From assembly GCF_014062315.1 (NCBI RefSeq), contig NZ_JACGLT010000016.1:22203-86202 (forward strand): a DNA stretch of 64,000 nt, written 5' to 3'. Within the stretch, counting starts at the first letter, position 1; each line of letters opens with the position of its first letter. Shown piece by piece: positions 40,305-49,666 of this stretch. The notes under the pieces were generated by a model. It had not been told where the DNA came from, searched no databases, and saw nothing but the letters and a program-made list of their open reading frames with translations. Position numbers and translations under genes: made by a program. Source of the DNA: Gelidibacter maritimus. GTDB lineage: Bacteria; Bacteroidota; Bacteroidia; Flavobacteriales; Flavobacteriaceae.

Positions 40305-41765
40305 TTACTTTTTAGGGATATGCTTCAAAATCTCCAATACAAATTTCCAATATTTCTGCGTCGATGAAATCTGGGCACGTTCATCAGGCGAATGCGCGCC
40401 TTTAATATTAGGACCAAAACTGATCATGTCCATCTCTGGATAATTCTGACCTAAAATCCCACATTCCAATCCAGCATGACAAGCCGCAACATGGGCTTCC
40501 TTACCATTCAAATCCTTATACAATTTTGATAACACCTTTAAAATCGCCGAATCCATATTAGGTTTCCATCCAGGATAATCACCATCAAATTCCACCTCAC
40601 AGCCAGTCAATTCAAAGGTGGCACGTAGCATATTGGCCAAATCCCATTTTGAAGATTCCACGGACGATCGTGTTAGGCACATAATTTTGATGTCGCCATC
40701 CTTTACAATTACTCGTGCAATATTATTTGAGGTTTCCACTAAGTCAGGAATATCAGGGCTCATTCTATAAACCCCATTACAGGCGGCATAAAGCGCTCGC
40801 GTCAAACCTTCCTGAACTCCTAAGTCCATCATCATCTTTGGAGTTTCTGTTTTGCTGATCTCTATTATCAGATGAGGCTCCAAAGTTTTAAACTCGGTTT
40901 TGATATCGTTTATGACCTCCTCCATTTCGGTTTCAAATGCTGCGGAATTCATCGTATCAACCGCTACAATGGCATTGCTTTCTCTCGGAATGGCATTGCG
41001 AAGACTACCGCCATCGATTTCAGAAATACGCAATCCGAAGTTTTCAAATCCATCAAATAGCAAACGGTTCATCAACTTATTGGCATTTCCAAATCCTTTA
41101 TGGATATCCATCCCTGAATGTCCACCTTGCAACCCCTTTACGGTGATTTGATACCCTGTTTTAAACTCAGGCGTTTCTTCTTCCTGATAGGTTCTTGTTG
41201 CCGTAACGTCAACGCCTCCTGCACATCCAACACCAATTTCATCATCCTCTTCGGTATCGAGGTTCAAAAGGATATCGCCTTGCAACAATCCGCCCTCCAA
41301 ACCCTTGGCTCCGGTCATTCCTGTTTCTTCATCAATCGTGAATAAAGCTTCAAGAGCAGGGTGTGGAATGTCAGTACTTTCTAAAATCGCCATAATGGTG
41401 GCCACTCCCAACCCATTGTCCGCACCAAGCGTCGTTCCCTTCGCCTTAACCCAATCGCCATCTATATACATCTCGATGCCTTGGGTATCAAAATCAAATT
41501 TGGTGTCATTATTCTTTTGGTGCACCATATCCAAATGCGATTGCATCACCACCGTCTGACGGTCCTCCATACCTGCAGTGGACGGTTTTCTGATGATGAC
41601 ATTCCCTACTTTATCTTCAAAAGTTTCAAGTCCCAATTTCTGTCCGAAATCTTTCATAAACGCAATTACCCGCTCTTCATTTTTCGAAGGTCGTGGCACA
41701 GCATTTAAATCGGCGAATTTATTCCAAAGCACGTTAGGTTCTAATTGTCTTATTTCTTTATTCAT
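40305..41765 (-). CDS. pepD: Aminoacyl-histidine dipeptidase (PepD-like, M20 family)
   Basis: A 486-aa cytosolic di-zinc dipeptidase. Metal ligands lie in MQSHLDMVHQ, GTTLGADNGLG and TIDEETGMTGAKGL, with NLDTEEDDEI after. A lid domain follows, and C-terminal CHAGLECG supplies a further ligand. MNKEIRQLEPNVLWNKFADL is the usual start. It cleaves Xaa-His and other unblocked dipeptides. It converges with the isomerase fusion. Confidence 0.92.
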   Translation of the reverse strand: MNKEIRQLEPNVLWNKFADLNAVPRPSKNEERVIAFMKDFGQKLGLETFEDKVGNVIIRKPSTAGMEDRQTVVMQSHLDMVHQKNNDTKFDFDTQGIEMYIDGDWVKAKGTTLGADNGLGVATIMAILESTDIPHPALEALFTIDEETGMTGAKGLEGGLLQGDILLNLDTEEDDEIGVGCAGGVDVTATRTYQEEETPEFKTGYQITVKGLQGGHSGMDIHKGFGNANKLMNRLLFDGFENFGLRISEIDGGSLRNAIPRESNAIVAVDTMNSAAFETEMEEVINDIKTEFKTLEPHLIIEISKTETPKMMMDLGVQEGLTRALYAACNGVYRMSPDIPDLVETSNNIARVIVKDGDIKIMCLTRSSVESSKWDLANMLRATFELTGCEVEFDGDYPGWKPNMDSAILKVLSKLYKDLNGKEAHVAACHAGLECGILGQNYPEMDMISFGPNIKGAHSPDERAQISSTQKYWKFVLEILKHIPKK

Positions 41766-41929
41766 ATATAGAAGTTTATTGTTTTTTTATGGCCATATGG
41801 AATTCGCAATTTTTCATTCGTGCTTGTGGCCGAATTTTGGTCATGCCCATTTCATACGTCCATTTTATGTTGTTCTACAAAGGTAGGGATTCATGTATGT
41901 TATATAAAACTATTTTCTATTTTTGAGCC

Positions 41930-42997
41930 ATGCGCAAACACACCAAACTCATTATTGCCCTATCTCTGATCGTACAGATTTTGCTCATAAAAATATTGGC
42001 AAGTTTTCCTCATTTTGTGGAGACCTATTACAGCAATGGTGTTTACCAATGGATTTCCAAACTCATGCATTTTGCATTTGGATGGATTCCTTTTTCTGTC
42101 GGAGATATTCTCTATACCATTGCGGGCATATATATTATCCGATGGTTTTTCAAGAATAGAAAGCGACTGCGGAAGGATACCAGAAATTATGTCTTGGATA
42201 TTCTATCAGCAGTTTCCATAGCTTATTTTGCCTTTCATATCTTATGGGCTTTCAATTATTATAGATTGCCGTTGCATCAATCACTAAAAATTGATAACGA
42301 CTATTCCACCGCTGAACTCGTTAAATTCACCGAAGCGCTTATTTTAAAAACCAATGTCATCCACAGCCTAATTGAAGAAAACGATACCTCTATGGTGGTG
42401 ATGCCATACACCAAACGCGAACTTATTAAATTAGCACCTAAGGGTTACGACGAGCTCGCAAAAGAATATCCAAATCTGGCCTATGGACCAAGTAGTTTGA
42501 AGCGATCTATTTACAGCCTTCCACTGACCTATATGGGGTTTAGTGGCTATTTAAATCCATTTACCAATGAGGCACAAATTGACGGTCTCATCCCAGCCTA
42601 TAAATACCCAACCACCACAAGCCACGAAATTGCGCATCAACTGGGCTACGCAGCTGAAAATGAAGCCAATTTTATCGGAGCCATGGCCGCCATGAAACAT
42701 GAGAACATTTACTTTAATTACTCCGGATACTCCTTCGCACTAAGACATTGTCTGAATGACGTTTTTTTGAGAGACCCTTTAAAATATGAAGAGCTCATTG
42801 TCAAAGTCCATATTGGCGTTTTGAAAAACTATGAAGAAATGCGCTTGTTTTGGCGATCGTATGAAAACATTTCAGAAACCTTCTTCAAAAACACCTACAG
42901 CGGATTTTTGATGGCCAACAATCAGAAAGGCGGCATTGAAAGCTATAGTTATGTAGTAGCGCTTTTAGTCAATTACTTTGAAGAGAATCCGCTGTAA
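41930..42997 (+). CDS. DUF3810 membrane protein with HExxH motif
   Basis: A 355-aa protein with two to three N-terminal membrane spans (LIIALSLIVQILLIKILASF, MHFAFGWIPFSVGDILYTIAGIYIIRWFF, VLDILSAVSIAYFAFHILWAF) and a large extracytoplasmic domain. The domain contains TTSHEIAHQLGYAAENEANF, a HExxH zinc-protease-like motif (His232) with a downstream Glu. DUF3810 is defined by this region; peptidase activity is inferred only. It is monocistronic and lies 83 bp before the amidohydrolase pair. Confidence 0.82.
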   Translation: MRKHTKLIIALSLIVQILLIKILASFPHFVETYYSNGVYQWISKLMHFAFGWIPFSVGDILYTIAGIYIIRWFFKNRKRLRKDTRNYVLDILSAVSIAYFAFHILWAFNYYRLPLHQSLKIDNDYSTAELVKFTEALILKTNVIHSLIEENDTSMVVMPYTKRELIKLAPKGYDELAKEYPNLAYGPSSLKRSIYSLPLTYMGFSGYLNPFTNEAQIDGLIPAYKYPTTTSHEIAHQLGYAAENEANFIGAMAAMKHENIYFNYSGYSFALRHCLNDVFLRDPLKYEELIVKVHIGVLKNYEEMRLFWRSYENISETFFKNTYSGFLMANNQKGGIESYSYVVALLVNYFEENPL

Positions 42998-43079
42998 ATT
43001 GTTAAAACTATCTTAATAATCCTCTTAAATCTCGATATTCTTTATCTTTAGAACTCAATTTTTAACTAATCCCAACCCT

Positions 43080-46046
43080 ATGATCAAAACAATTTTGACC
43101 CTCATGACGTTTGTGTGCAGCTTTTCAATACTGGCACAGGACTATTTTCCAAAAAACGACGGTGTTACGACCAAAAACACCAATTACACTGCAATTACTA
43201 ATGCCAAAATTTATGTAACTCCCACTCAAATCATTGAGAAAGGCACATTGCTCATTAAAGATGGCAAGGTCGTGGCATCAGGAACTTCCGTAACCATCCC
43301 TAAGAATGCGGTACAAATAGACGCTTCAGGAAAAAGCATTTACCCCTCTTTTATTGACATGTATTCCGATTTTGGTGTTGAAAAACCAAAACGTCCAGCT
43401 GGTGGCAGAAGTTCGCAATATGATGCTTCGCGTTCTGGATTTTATTGGAATGACCATATCATGCCAGAAAACAATGCCATTGACCAATTTAAATACGATT
43501 CCAAGAAAGCTGAAGATTTGATCAAAGCTGGTTTTGGTGTCGTTAACACCCATATTCAAGACGGGATCGTTCGTGGTACGGGTACATTGGTCGCCTTAAA
43601 TTCTAGTGATGACAATGCGATGCGAATCCTTGATGCCAAATCGGCGCAATACCTTTCTTTTAGCAAAAGCGTTAAATCCAACCAAGCCTATCCTTCTTCT
43701 ATTATGGGAAGTATGGCCTTATTACGACAATTATATTATGATGCCGATTGGTACGCCAAGGGCAATATCACCACCAAAGACCTTTCTATTGAAGCCTTGA
43801 ACAATAATAAATCCTTGGTTCAAATCTTTGAAGCCGGCAGCAGGGCCAATAATCTACGTGCCGATAAAGTAGGCGACATGTTCAATATCCAATACGTTAT
43901 TTTGGGTGGTGGCGATGAATATGAGCGTATAGACGAAATCAAGGCTATGAACGCACCACTGATCATTCCAATCAATTTCCCTGATGCCTATGATGTTGAA
44001 AATGCGTTTTTAGCTTCTACACTTTCAATCCATGATATGAGAGCTTGGAACCAGAAACCGACCAATCCGAAATTATTGGCCGACAACAATATTACATTTG
44101 CGTTCACCACGCACGATTTAAAATCGGCCAAAGAATTCAAATCTAACCTATTAAAAGCTATCGAAGCCGGACTTTCCAAAGAAAAAGCTTTAGAGGCATT
44201 AACTACTGTTCCGGCACAATTGTTAGGGAAATCAGATAAAATAGGGTCGTTAAGAAATGGTACTTACGCCAACTTCTTGATTACTTCTGGCGATATCTTC
44301 GACAAGAAAACCACGCTTTACGAGAACTGGGTTCAAGGTCAAAAAAATACCATTGAAAACAGGGATATTGTTGATATTATCGGTAAATATGAATTTACCC
44401 TTGCTGGCGAAGCTTATGAGATGACCCTTTCGGGGGAATTGAGCAAGCTGAAATCAGAAATCACTGCCAATAATAAAAAGCGTGGCTCGAAAATAGCCTA
44501 TGCTGACGATTGGGTGAATATTGCTTTCACTACCCAAGACAGTACAAAACAAGAGTTTGTTAGAGTTATTGCCAATGTAGATGCCAATAAAAATCTTAAC
44601 GGAAAAGCGATACTGCCATCTGGTGCTGAAATGGGCTTCTTCGCAAAACAAACAGAAACCAAAAAAGAGACTACTTCGAAAAAAGAAGATTCAGATAAGG
44701 ACAAAAAGGATACGGTAGCCACTGTCTCCCCCATTACTTTCCCAAACAACGGGTATGGTTTTGAAACGCTTCCTAAGGCTGAAACCCTATTATTTACCAA
44801 TGCCACCGTTTGGACCAACGAAAAAGATGGTATTTTAGAAAATACTGACGTCCTTATCAAAAACGGTAAAATTGCCAAAATAGGAAAGAATTTATCTGAG
44901 CGTGGTGCAACGGTAATTGATGCTACGGGAAAACACTTGACGTCAGGTGTTATTGACGAACATTCGCATATTGCTGCGGCTTCCATCAATGAAGGTGGAC
45001 AAAACTCATCTGCAGAAGTGACTATTGAAGACGTTATTGACGACACGGATATCAATCTCTACAGAAATTTAGCAGGTGGAGTCACTTCCATCCAAATCTT
45101 ACATGGATCGGCAAACCCAATTGGAGGTCGTTCGGCCATCATCAAACCAAAATGGGGACATGCAGCCAAAGATTTGATTATCTCCAACAGTCCGAAATAC
45201 ATAAAATTTGCTCTAGGTGAAAACGTAAAACAATCCAATTGGAGCGGAGGTCGATTCCCACAGACCAGAATGGGAGTTGAGCAAGTGTATGTCGATTATT
45301 TCACACGAGCAAAAGAATATGAAGCGCTTAAGAAAAGCGGTAAACCATACCGTAAGGACATTGAAATGGAAACCCTTGTTGAAATCTTGAACGGCGAACG
45401 TTTTATCAGTTGCCACTCTTATGTTCAGAGTGAAATCAATATGTTCATGAAAGTTGCGGAACGATTCAACTTCCAGATCAATACTTTCACACATATTTTA
45501 GAGGGTTATAAAGTGGCCGATAAAATGCTTGAGCACGGTGTTGGCGGATCTACATTTGCCGATTGGTGGTCTTATAAATATGAAGTTAATGATGCCATTC
45601 CGTACAATGCGGCCATTATGCATGACGTGGGCATTACCGTTGCCATAAATAGTGACGATGCCGAAATGAGCCGTCGTTTAAACCAAGAAGCCGGGAAAAC
45701 TGTCAAGTACGGCGGTGTTAGCGAAGAAGAGGCTTGGAAGTTTGTCACTTTAAATCCAGCAAAATTGCTACATATCGATGATCGTGTTGGCAGCATCAAA
45801 GTTGGTAAAGATGCCGATGTGGTACTTTGGTCAGATAATCCTCTTTCGATTTACGCCAAAGCCGAAAAAACACTTATCGAAGGTGTTACTTATTTCGATT
45901 TAAAGCGTGATGAAATGTTGAGAGAACGAATCACCAAAGAAAGAAGTGAACTGATCAACGACATGTTACAAGCCAAAAATAAAGGATTGAAAACGCAACC
46001 GATAAAGAAAAAAGAAAAGGAATTGTTTCATTGTGATTCAGAGTAA
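43080..46046 (+). CDS. Tandem amidohydrolase-family protein (988 aa)
   Basis: An exported protein (signal peptide MIKTILTLMTFVCSFSILAQ) with two amidohydrolase modules. The first (about 40-460) lacks the metal-binding HxH; the expected site reads PSFIDMYSDFG. A lysine-rich linker (about 530-550) leads to the second module (about 570-960). This one has SGVIDEHSHIAAAS with His628/His630, SCHSYVQSEI, HILEGYKVADKML and the metal-site Asp in NSDDAEMSR, so it looks active. The relatives are imidazolonepropionase-like. It is paired with the shorter relative downstream, as in other Flavobacteriaceae. Substrate unknown. Confidence 0.88.
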   Translation: MIKTILTLMTFVCSFSILAQDYFPKNDGVTTKNTNYTAITNAKIYVTPTQIIEKGTLLIKDGKVVASGTSVTIPKNAVQIDASGKSIYPSFIDMYSDFGVEKPKRPAGGRSSQYDASRSGFYWNDHIMPENNAIDQFKYDSKKAEDLIKAGFGVVNTHIQDGIVRGTGTLVALNSSDDNAMRILDAKSAQYLSFSKSVKSNQAYPSSIMGSMALLRQLYYDADWYAKGNITTKDLSIEALNNNKSLVQIFEAGSRANNLRADKVGDMFNIQYVILGGGDEYERIDEIKAMNAPLIIPINFPDAYDVENAFLASTLSIHDMRAWNQKPTNPKLLADNNITFAFTTHDLKSAKEFKSNLLKAIEAGLSKEKALEALTTVPAQLLGKSDKIGSLRNGTYANFLITSGDIFDKKTTLYENWVQGQKNTIENRDIVDIIGKYEFTLAGEAYEMTLSGELSKLKSEITANNKKRGSKIAYADDWVNIAFTTQDSTKQEFVRVIANVDANKNLNGKAILPSGAEMGFFAKQTETKKETTSKKEDSDKDKKDTVATVSPITFPNNGYGFETLPKAETLLFTNATVWTNEKDGILENTDVLIKNGKIAKIGKNLSERGATVIDATGKHLTSGVIDEHSHIAAASINEGGQNSSAEVTIEDVIDDTDINLYRNLAGGVTSIQILHGSANPIGGRSAIIKPKWGHAAKDLIISNSPKYIKFALGENVKQSNWSGGRFPQTRMGVEQVYVDYFTRAKEYEALKKSGKPYRKDIEMETLVEILNGERFISCHSYVQSEINMFMKVAERFNFQINTFTHILEGYKVADKMLEHGVGGSTFADWWSYKYEVNDAIPYNAAIMHDVGITVAINSDDAEMSRRLNQEAGKTVKYGGVSEEEAWKFVTLNPAKLLHIDDRVGSIKVGKDADVVLWSDNPLSIYAKAEKTLIEGVTYFDLKRDEMLRERITKERSELINDMLQAKNKGLKTQPIKKKEKELFHCDSE

Positions 46047-46164
46047 TTCTCAGTCTTCAGTCCTCAGTTGGCAGTAGGCAGTTTTGCAGTCAACGACACT
46101 AAAACAATTTCAAATAAACCATAAGTAAGATTCTCTCTGTCGAGGGAATAAAAATAAGTTTCAT

Positions 46165-47466
46165 ATGAAAAAAATCACATACATACTCATAGCAATTTTG
46201 TGCACCTCCTTCGGATTTGCACAGCAAACCCCAGCGCCGAAGCAATCCCAACCGATTGCTATTACGGGCGCTACCGCACATTTAGGCAATGGTCAAGTCA
46301 TTGAAAATAGTCTCATCATTTTTAAAGATGGTAAATTAACCACCGTATCCAACGCGTCACAAACGGATCTTTCCGGAATGGAAGTCATCAAAGCCGATGG
46401 AAAACACGTTTATCCAGGTTTTATTGTGCCATCTTCTACCTTAGGTTTGACGGAGATTGATGCCGTAAAGGCCACAGTTGACGAAAGTGAGATAGGAGAA
46501 ATGAATCCACACATCAGAAGTATTATTGCGTATAACGCCGAATCCAAAGTGGTCGAATCCATGCGCCCAAATGGAGTGTTGATGGGGCAAATTGCTCCTC
46601 AGGGCGGTCGGATTTCAGGAACCTCATCCGTTGTACAATTTGACGCTTGGAACTGGGAAGATGCTACCGTTAAAGTGAATGATGGTATTTATCTGAACTG
46701 GCCAAGTAGTTTTACTCGTGGCAGATGGTGGCTTGGAGAAGATCGCGGCTTAAAGAGCAACGATAAATACAAGGAACAAGTGGATGATGTAGTCACATTT
46801 TTTAACGAGACCAAAGCTTATGCAGCTGGGGACAAGGCAACAACTAACCTGCCTTATGGTGCTACAGAAGGTCTATTTGATGGTTCAAAGAAATTATACA
46901 TCAATGTGGATGACGAAAAAGGTATTACGGACGCCATTCATTTTGCCAAAAATAATGATGTGAAACACTTGGTTATTGTGGGCGGCAGAGAGGCGTATAA
47001 AGTAGCCGATTTGATTAAACAACACAACATCCCGGTCATTTTACAACGCGTTCATTCACTGCCTTCCAAAGAAGATGAGGATTATGATATGCCATTTAAA
47101 CTAGCAGCCCAATTGGTTAACCAAGGGGTAATGGTAGCCTTAAATGCCAACGGATCCATGGAGCGAATGAGTTCTAGAAACCTGCCGTTTTATGCAGGAA
47201 CAACCGTTGCCTATGGCTTGGACAAAGAAGAGGCTTTAAAACTCATTACGTCAAATACTGCCAAAATATTGGGCATCGATAAAGATTACGGCACTTTGGA
47301 AGAAGGCAAGAGCGCCACCTTATTTATCAGTGAAGGAGATGCTTTGGATATGCGTACCAATCAGTTGACCCATGCCTTTATTGATGGCCGCTTAATAAGT
47401 TTGGAAACACACCAAACGGAATTGTACCACCGCTATGATGATAAGTATAAGGCTGAAAAGAAGTAA
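46165..47466 (+). CDS. Amidohydrolase-like protein lacking the HxH site
   Basis: A 433-aa exported protein (signal peptide ending GFAQ) with an amidohydrolase fold. The N-terminal beta-sandwich has AITGATAHLGNGQVIENS, and the place of HxH reads YPGFIVPSSTLGLTEID, without histidines. The C-terminal LKLITSNTAKILGIDKDYGTLEEGKSATLFIS is typical of the superfamily. It resembles the first module of the preceding 988-aa protein and may be a non-catalytic partner. The gap to the upstream gene is 118 bp and contains CAGTCTTCAGTCCTCAG-type repeats. Confidence 0.82.
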   Translation: MKKITYILIAILCTSFGFAQQTPAPKQSQPIAITGATAHLGNGQVIENSLIIFKDGKLTTVSNASQTDLSGMEVIKADGKHVYPGFIVPSSTLGLTEIDAVKATVDESEIGEMNPHIRSIIAYNAESKVVESMRPNGVLMGQIAPQGGRISGTSSVVQFDAWNWEDATVKVNDGIYLNWPSSFTRGRWWLGEDRGLKSNDKYKEQVDDVVTFFNETKAYAAGDKATTNLPYGATEGLFDGSKKLYINVDDEKGITDAIHFAKNNDVKHLVIVGGREAYKVADLIKQHNIPVILQRVHSLPSKEDEDYDMPFKLAAQLVNQGVMVALNANGSMERMSSRNLPFYAGTTVAYGLDKEEALKLITSNTAKILGIDKDYGTLEEGKSATLFISEGDALDMRTNQLTHAFIDGRLISLETHQTELYHRYDDKYKAEKK

Positions 47467-47513
47467 TGAAGAACGAAGCTTGAAGAACGAAGCTTGAAGT
47501 CCTACTTTAAAAT

Positions 47514-47562
47514 AAAAAAATCTGTCACGACCAACATAATGGGAGTGACAGATTTTTTTTTT
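47514..47562 (+). terminator. Terminator after the amidohydrolase pair
   Basis: AATCTGTCAC (47519-47528) pairs with GTGACAGATT (47545-47554), with A runs before it and T runs after it. Confidence 0.8.
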
Positions 47563-47602
47563 AATATTATTAAAGGGGTATGCTTAAAGTGTAGACAAAT
47601 CA

Positions 47603-47667
47603 AGTCTTAATTCCTGCCTGACGGCAGGCAGGTTAATACTAACAGCGCAGCGGTCTTAATTCTATTT
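47603..47667. repeat. Dispersed repeat (copy 2) with a nested CCTGCC palindrome
   Basis: This is the same core as 9737-9780 (TTAATACTAACAGCG, CAGCGGTCTTAATTCTATT). It has an inserted palindrome CCTGCCTGACGGCAGGCAGG at 47613-47632. It abuts the 3' end of the DUF6503 gene. Confidence 0.6.
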
Positions 47668-48469
47668 ACTGAATCATCTCCGCGCCTTCTGGTCTGCCAT
47701 AGACTCTTGAGTCCATTTTTGTCGTTGTAAGCATCGGACTTACAAATTTGATTTCACTTTTTACGGTGGTTGGTTGATTGTTTTCCACGTTATACCAAAC
47801 CATCGTTTCTGGCAGTAATAAACCTTCCACCTCTTGCCAGTTACTATATTTGATATACTTAAAGGTGTTACTTTTTTCATCTTTACCAAAAGTGACGGTA
47901 TAAGCCAACCAAGCCATTTTATTGGTGTCTGGATCATAATACATGATATATTCATCATCTGGGGATGCTCCCACCCCACTTTCGTACGAAATTTGAATGC
48001 CTGGATAAGTCTTGCCCTCAAAAACCAATGGTTCGGCTTCGGCATACATAATACCATCATCGGCCAATACAAATGGCATGGCGTAAAAATAGAACATCAA
48101 GTTGTAGTAAAATTTTGGATCACCTTCATATTTGCTATTGTCCTTATTTTTCATCCAAAGCACTTCGCCATCAAAACCAATCGTATGTTTTGGCATTTCA
48201 ATCAAAGCATAACGATCTTTTAAATCGGTAGTGGTAATTTCATAACCGCCGGGTTTTTCAACCGAAAACTCTAAAGTGGTCATCTCATTCCAAGTATCGA
48301 GTCCGCCGTGGGCATCAAAAACCCTGGTGATATTCTCAGGATAGGCGCTTGTGGTCACGTCGAGCTCTTCTTCGATATAAGGTTCACTCTCCACTTTTGT
48401 CTCCGTAGGTTTGTCTTTACAAGAAACCATAACTGCAATCAGCATCAATAAATAAAAGGTGTTTTTCAT
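47666..48469 (-). CDS. DUF6503-type lipoprotein
   Basis: A 267-aa predicted lipoprotein (lipobox MVSC, Cys17) with an acidic tether. VFDAHGGLDTWNEMTTLEFSVE is the hallmark start of DUF6503, related to outer-membrane lipoprotein-sorting folds, and IGFDGEVLWMKNKD and YDPDTNKMAWLAYTV follow. A role in lipid or lipoprotein handling is only inferred from fold resemblance. It is monocistronic; the 256-bp upstream spacer holds no gene. Confidence 0.75.
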   Translation of the reverse strand: MKNTFYLLMLIAVMVSCKDKPTETKVESEPYIEEELDVTTSAYPENITRVFDAHGGLDTWNEMTTLEFSVEKPGGYEITTTDLKDRYALIEMPKHTIGFDGEVLWMKNKDNSKYEGDPKFYYNLMFYFYAMPFVLADDGIMYAEAEPLVFEGKTYPGIQISYESGVGASPDDEYIMYYDPDTNKMAWLAYTVTFGKDEKSNTFKYIKYSNWQEVEGLLLPETMVWYNVENNQPTTVKSEIKFVSPMLTTTKMDSRVYGRPEGAEMIQ

Positions 48470-48725
48470 ATAAATTTCATTTTCATTCCCTCGCCAATCT
48501 AATGGCAGATTGGAAAGAGGAAATATGATTAGTGTTTAGAAATTCCCATAAAGCGGAATTCAGTTTAGTTAAATCGTCGACAAATTAAGAATTTTAAACA
48601 CGATTTTCACGGAATGTCATGAATTTCTAAAATAGTCTCGATATCACAAATGGGATAAACGATTTGAATACGACTATTGTTCTCCCATATTCAGTAAATT
48701 TGCAAAAGTAAAATACCACTTATCT

Positions 48726-49523
48726 GTGAATAAAGAAATAACCAGCGTACAAAATCCTTATATCAAAGAGCTCTATCAACTCAAAGAAAAGTCCAGGGAT
48801 CGTAAAAAATCGGGCTTGTTTTTAATTGAAGGGATTCGCGAAATTAGTTTAGCCATTAAAGGCGATTATCAACTTGAAACGATTTTGTATAATCCTGAGT
48901 TATGTTCTGTAACACAGCTCAACGGTCTAATCACCCAGCAACAAACGACGATAGAAATATCCAAAGAGGTCTATCAAAAACTGGCACATAGAGACACGAC
49001 GGAAGGTGTGCTTGCGGTGGCCAAAACCAAATCACACGATTTAAAAAACATCGTATTCAAGTCAGAAAGCCCATTAATTCTCGTTGCGGAAGCCCCTGAA
49101 AAGCCTGGGAATATCGGCGCAATTCTAAGAACCGCAGATGCAGCCAATGTGGATGCAGTGATCATTGCCAATCCGAAAACCGATGTGTACAATCCCAATA
49201 TTATACGCAGTAGCGTGGGCTGTATTTTCACCAATCAGATTGCCATGGGCTCCACTTCTGAAATTATTGCGTTTTTAAAAGAAAAGCAGATCTCCATCTA
49301 TTGTGCTGCACTACAGGCATCAGAAGTATATACCACACAGGATTTCACCAAAGCAACCGCCATTGTGATGGGCACTGAGGCTACAGGTTTGAGTAATGAA
49401 TGGCTGCAACACGCCACCCAAAACATCATTATTCCCATGCAAGGCGAAATTGATAGTATGAACGTGTCCGTTGCCGCAGGAATCCTTATTTTTGAGGCCA
49501 AGAGACAGCGAAATTTTCTATAA
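48726..49523 (+). CDS. SpoU/TrmH-family RNA 2'-O-methyltransferase
   Basis: A 265-aa RNA methyltransferase starting at GTG. The N-terminal substrate-binding domain has QLKEKSRDRKKSGLFLIEG. The C-terminal SPOUT knot has LVAEAPEKPGNIGAILRTADAA (motif 1), IVMGTEATGLS (motif 2) and IIPMQGEIDSMNVSVAAGI (motif 3). The likely target is 23S rRNA or tRNA ribose; the exact site cannot be given. A TAnnTTTG-like box is not obvious upstream. Confidence 0.88.
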   Translation: MNKEITSVQNPYIKELYQLKEKSRDRKKSGLFLIEGIREISLAIKGDYQLETILYNPELCSVTQLNGLITQQQTTIEISKEVYQKLAHRDTTEGVLAVAKTKSHDLKNIVFKSESPLILVAEAPEKPGNIGAILRTADAANVDAVIIANPKTDVYNPNIIRSSVGCIFTNQIAMGSTSEIIAFLKEKQISIYCAALQASEVYTTQDFTKATAIVMGTEATGLSNEWLQHATQNIIIPMQGEIDSMNVSVAAGILIFEAKRQRNFL

Positions 49524-49526
49524 AGA

Positions 49527-49560
49527 GTCATTGCGAGTGAGGCACGAACGAAGCAATCTC
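49527..49560. repeat. REP-like CATTGCGAG...GAAGCAATCTC element
   Basis: GTCATTGCGAGTGAGGCAC and GAACGAAGCAATCTC form an imperfect palindrome. This is a known, very widespread intergenic repeat type in bacteria. One copy lies just after the methyltransferase gene and may act as its terminator. Direct repeats of CTTACTGAAAACT follow (about 49628-49660). Confidence 0.65.
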
Positions 49561-49666
49561 ATGATATAAAGAGAAATCACAATTAAACACAAATTCCAAA
49601 GAAAAATCCAACACTCAAATTTTCTGAAAACCGCCTACTGAAAACTGCTTACTGAAAACTAAAAAC

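Noticed and set aside
44498..45055. Long antisense frame opposite the 988-aa amidohydrolase
   Set aside because: It is a shadow of a strongly supported gene whose motifs lie on the plus strand.
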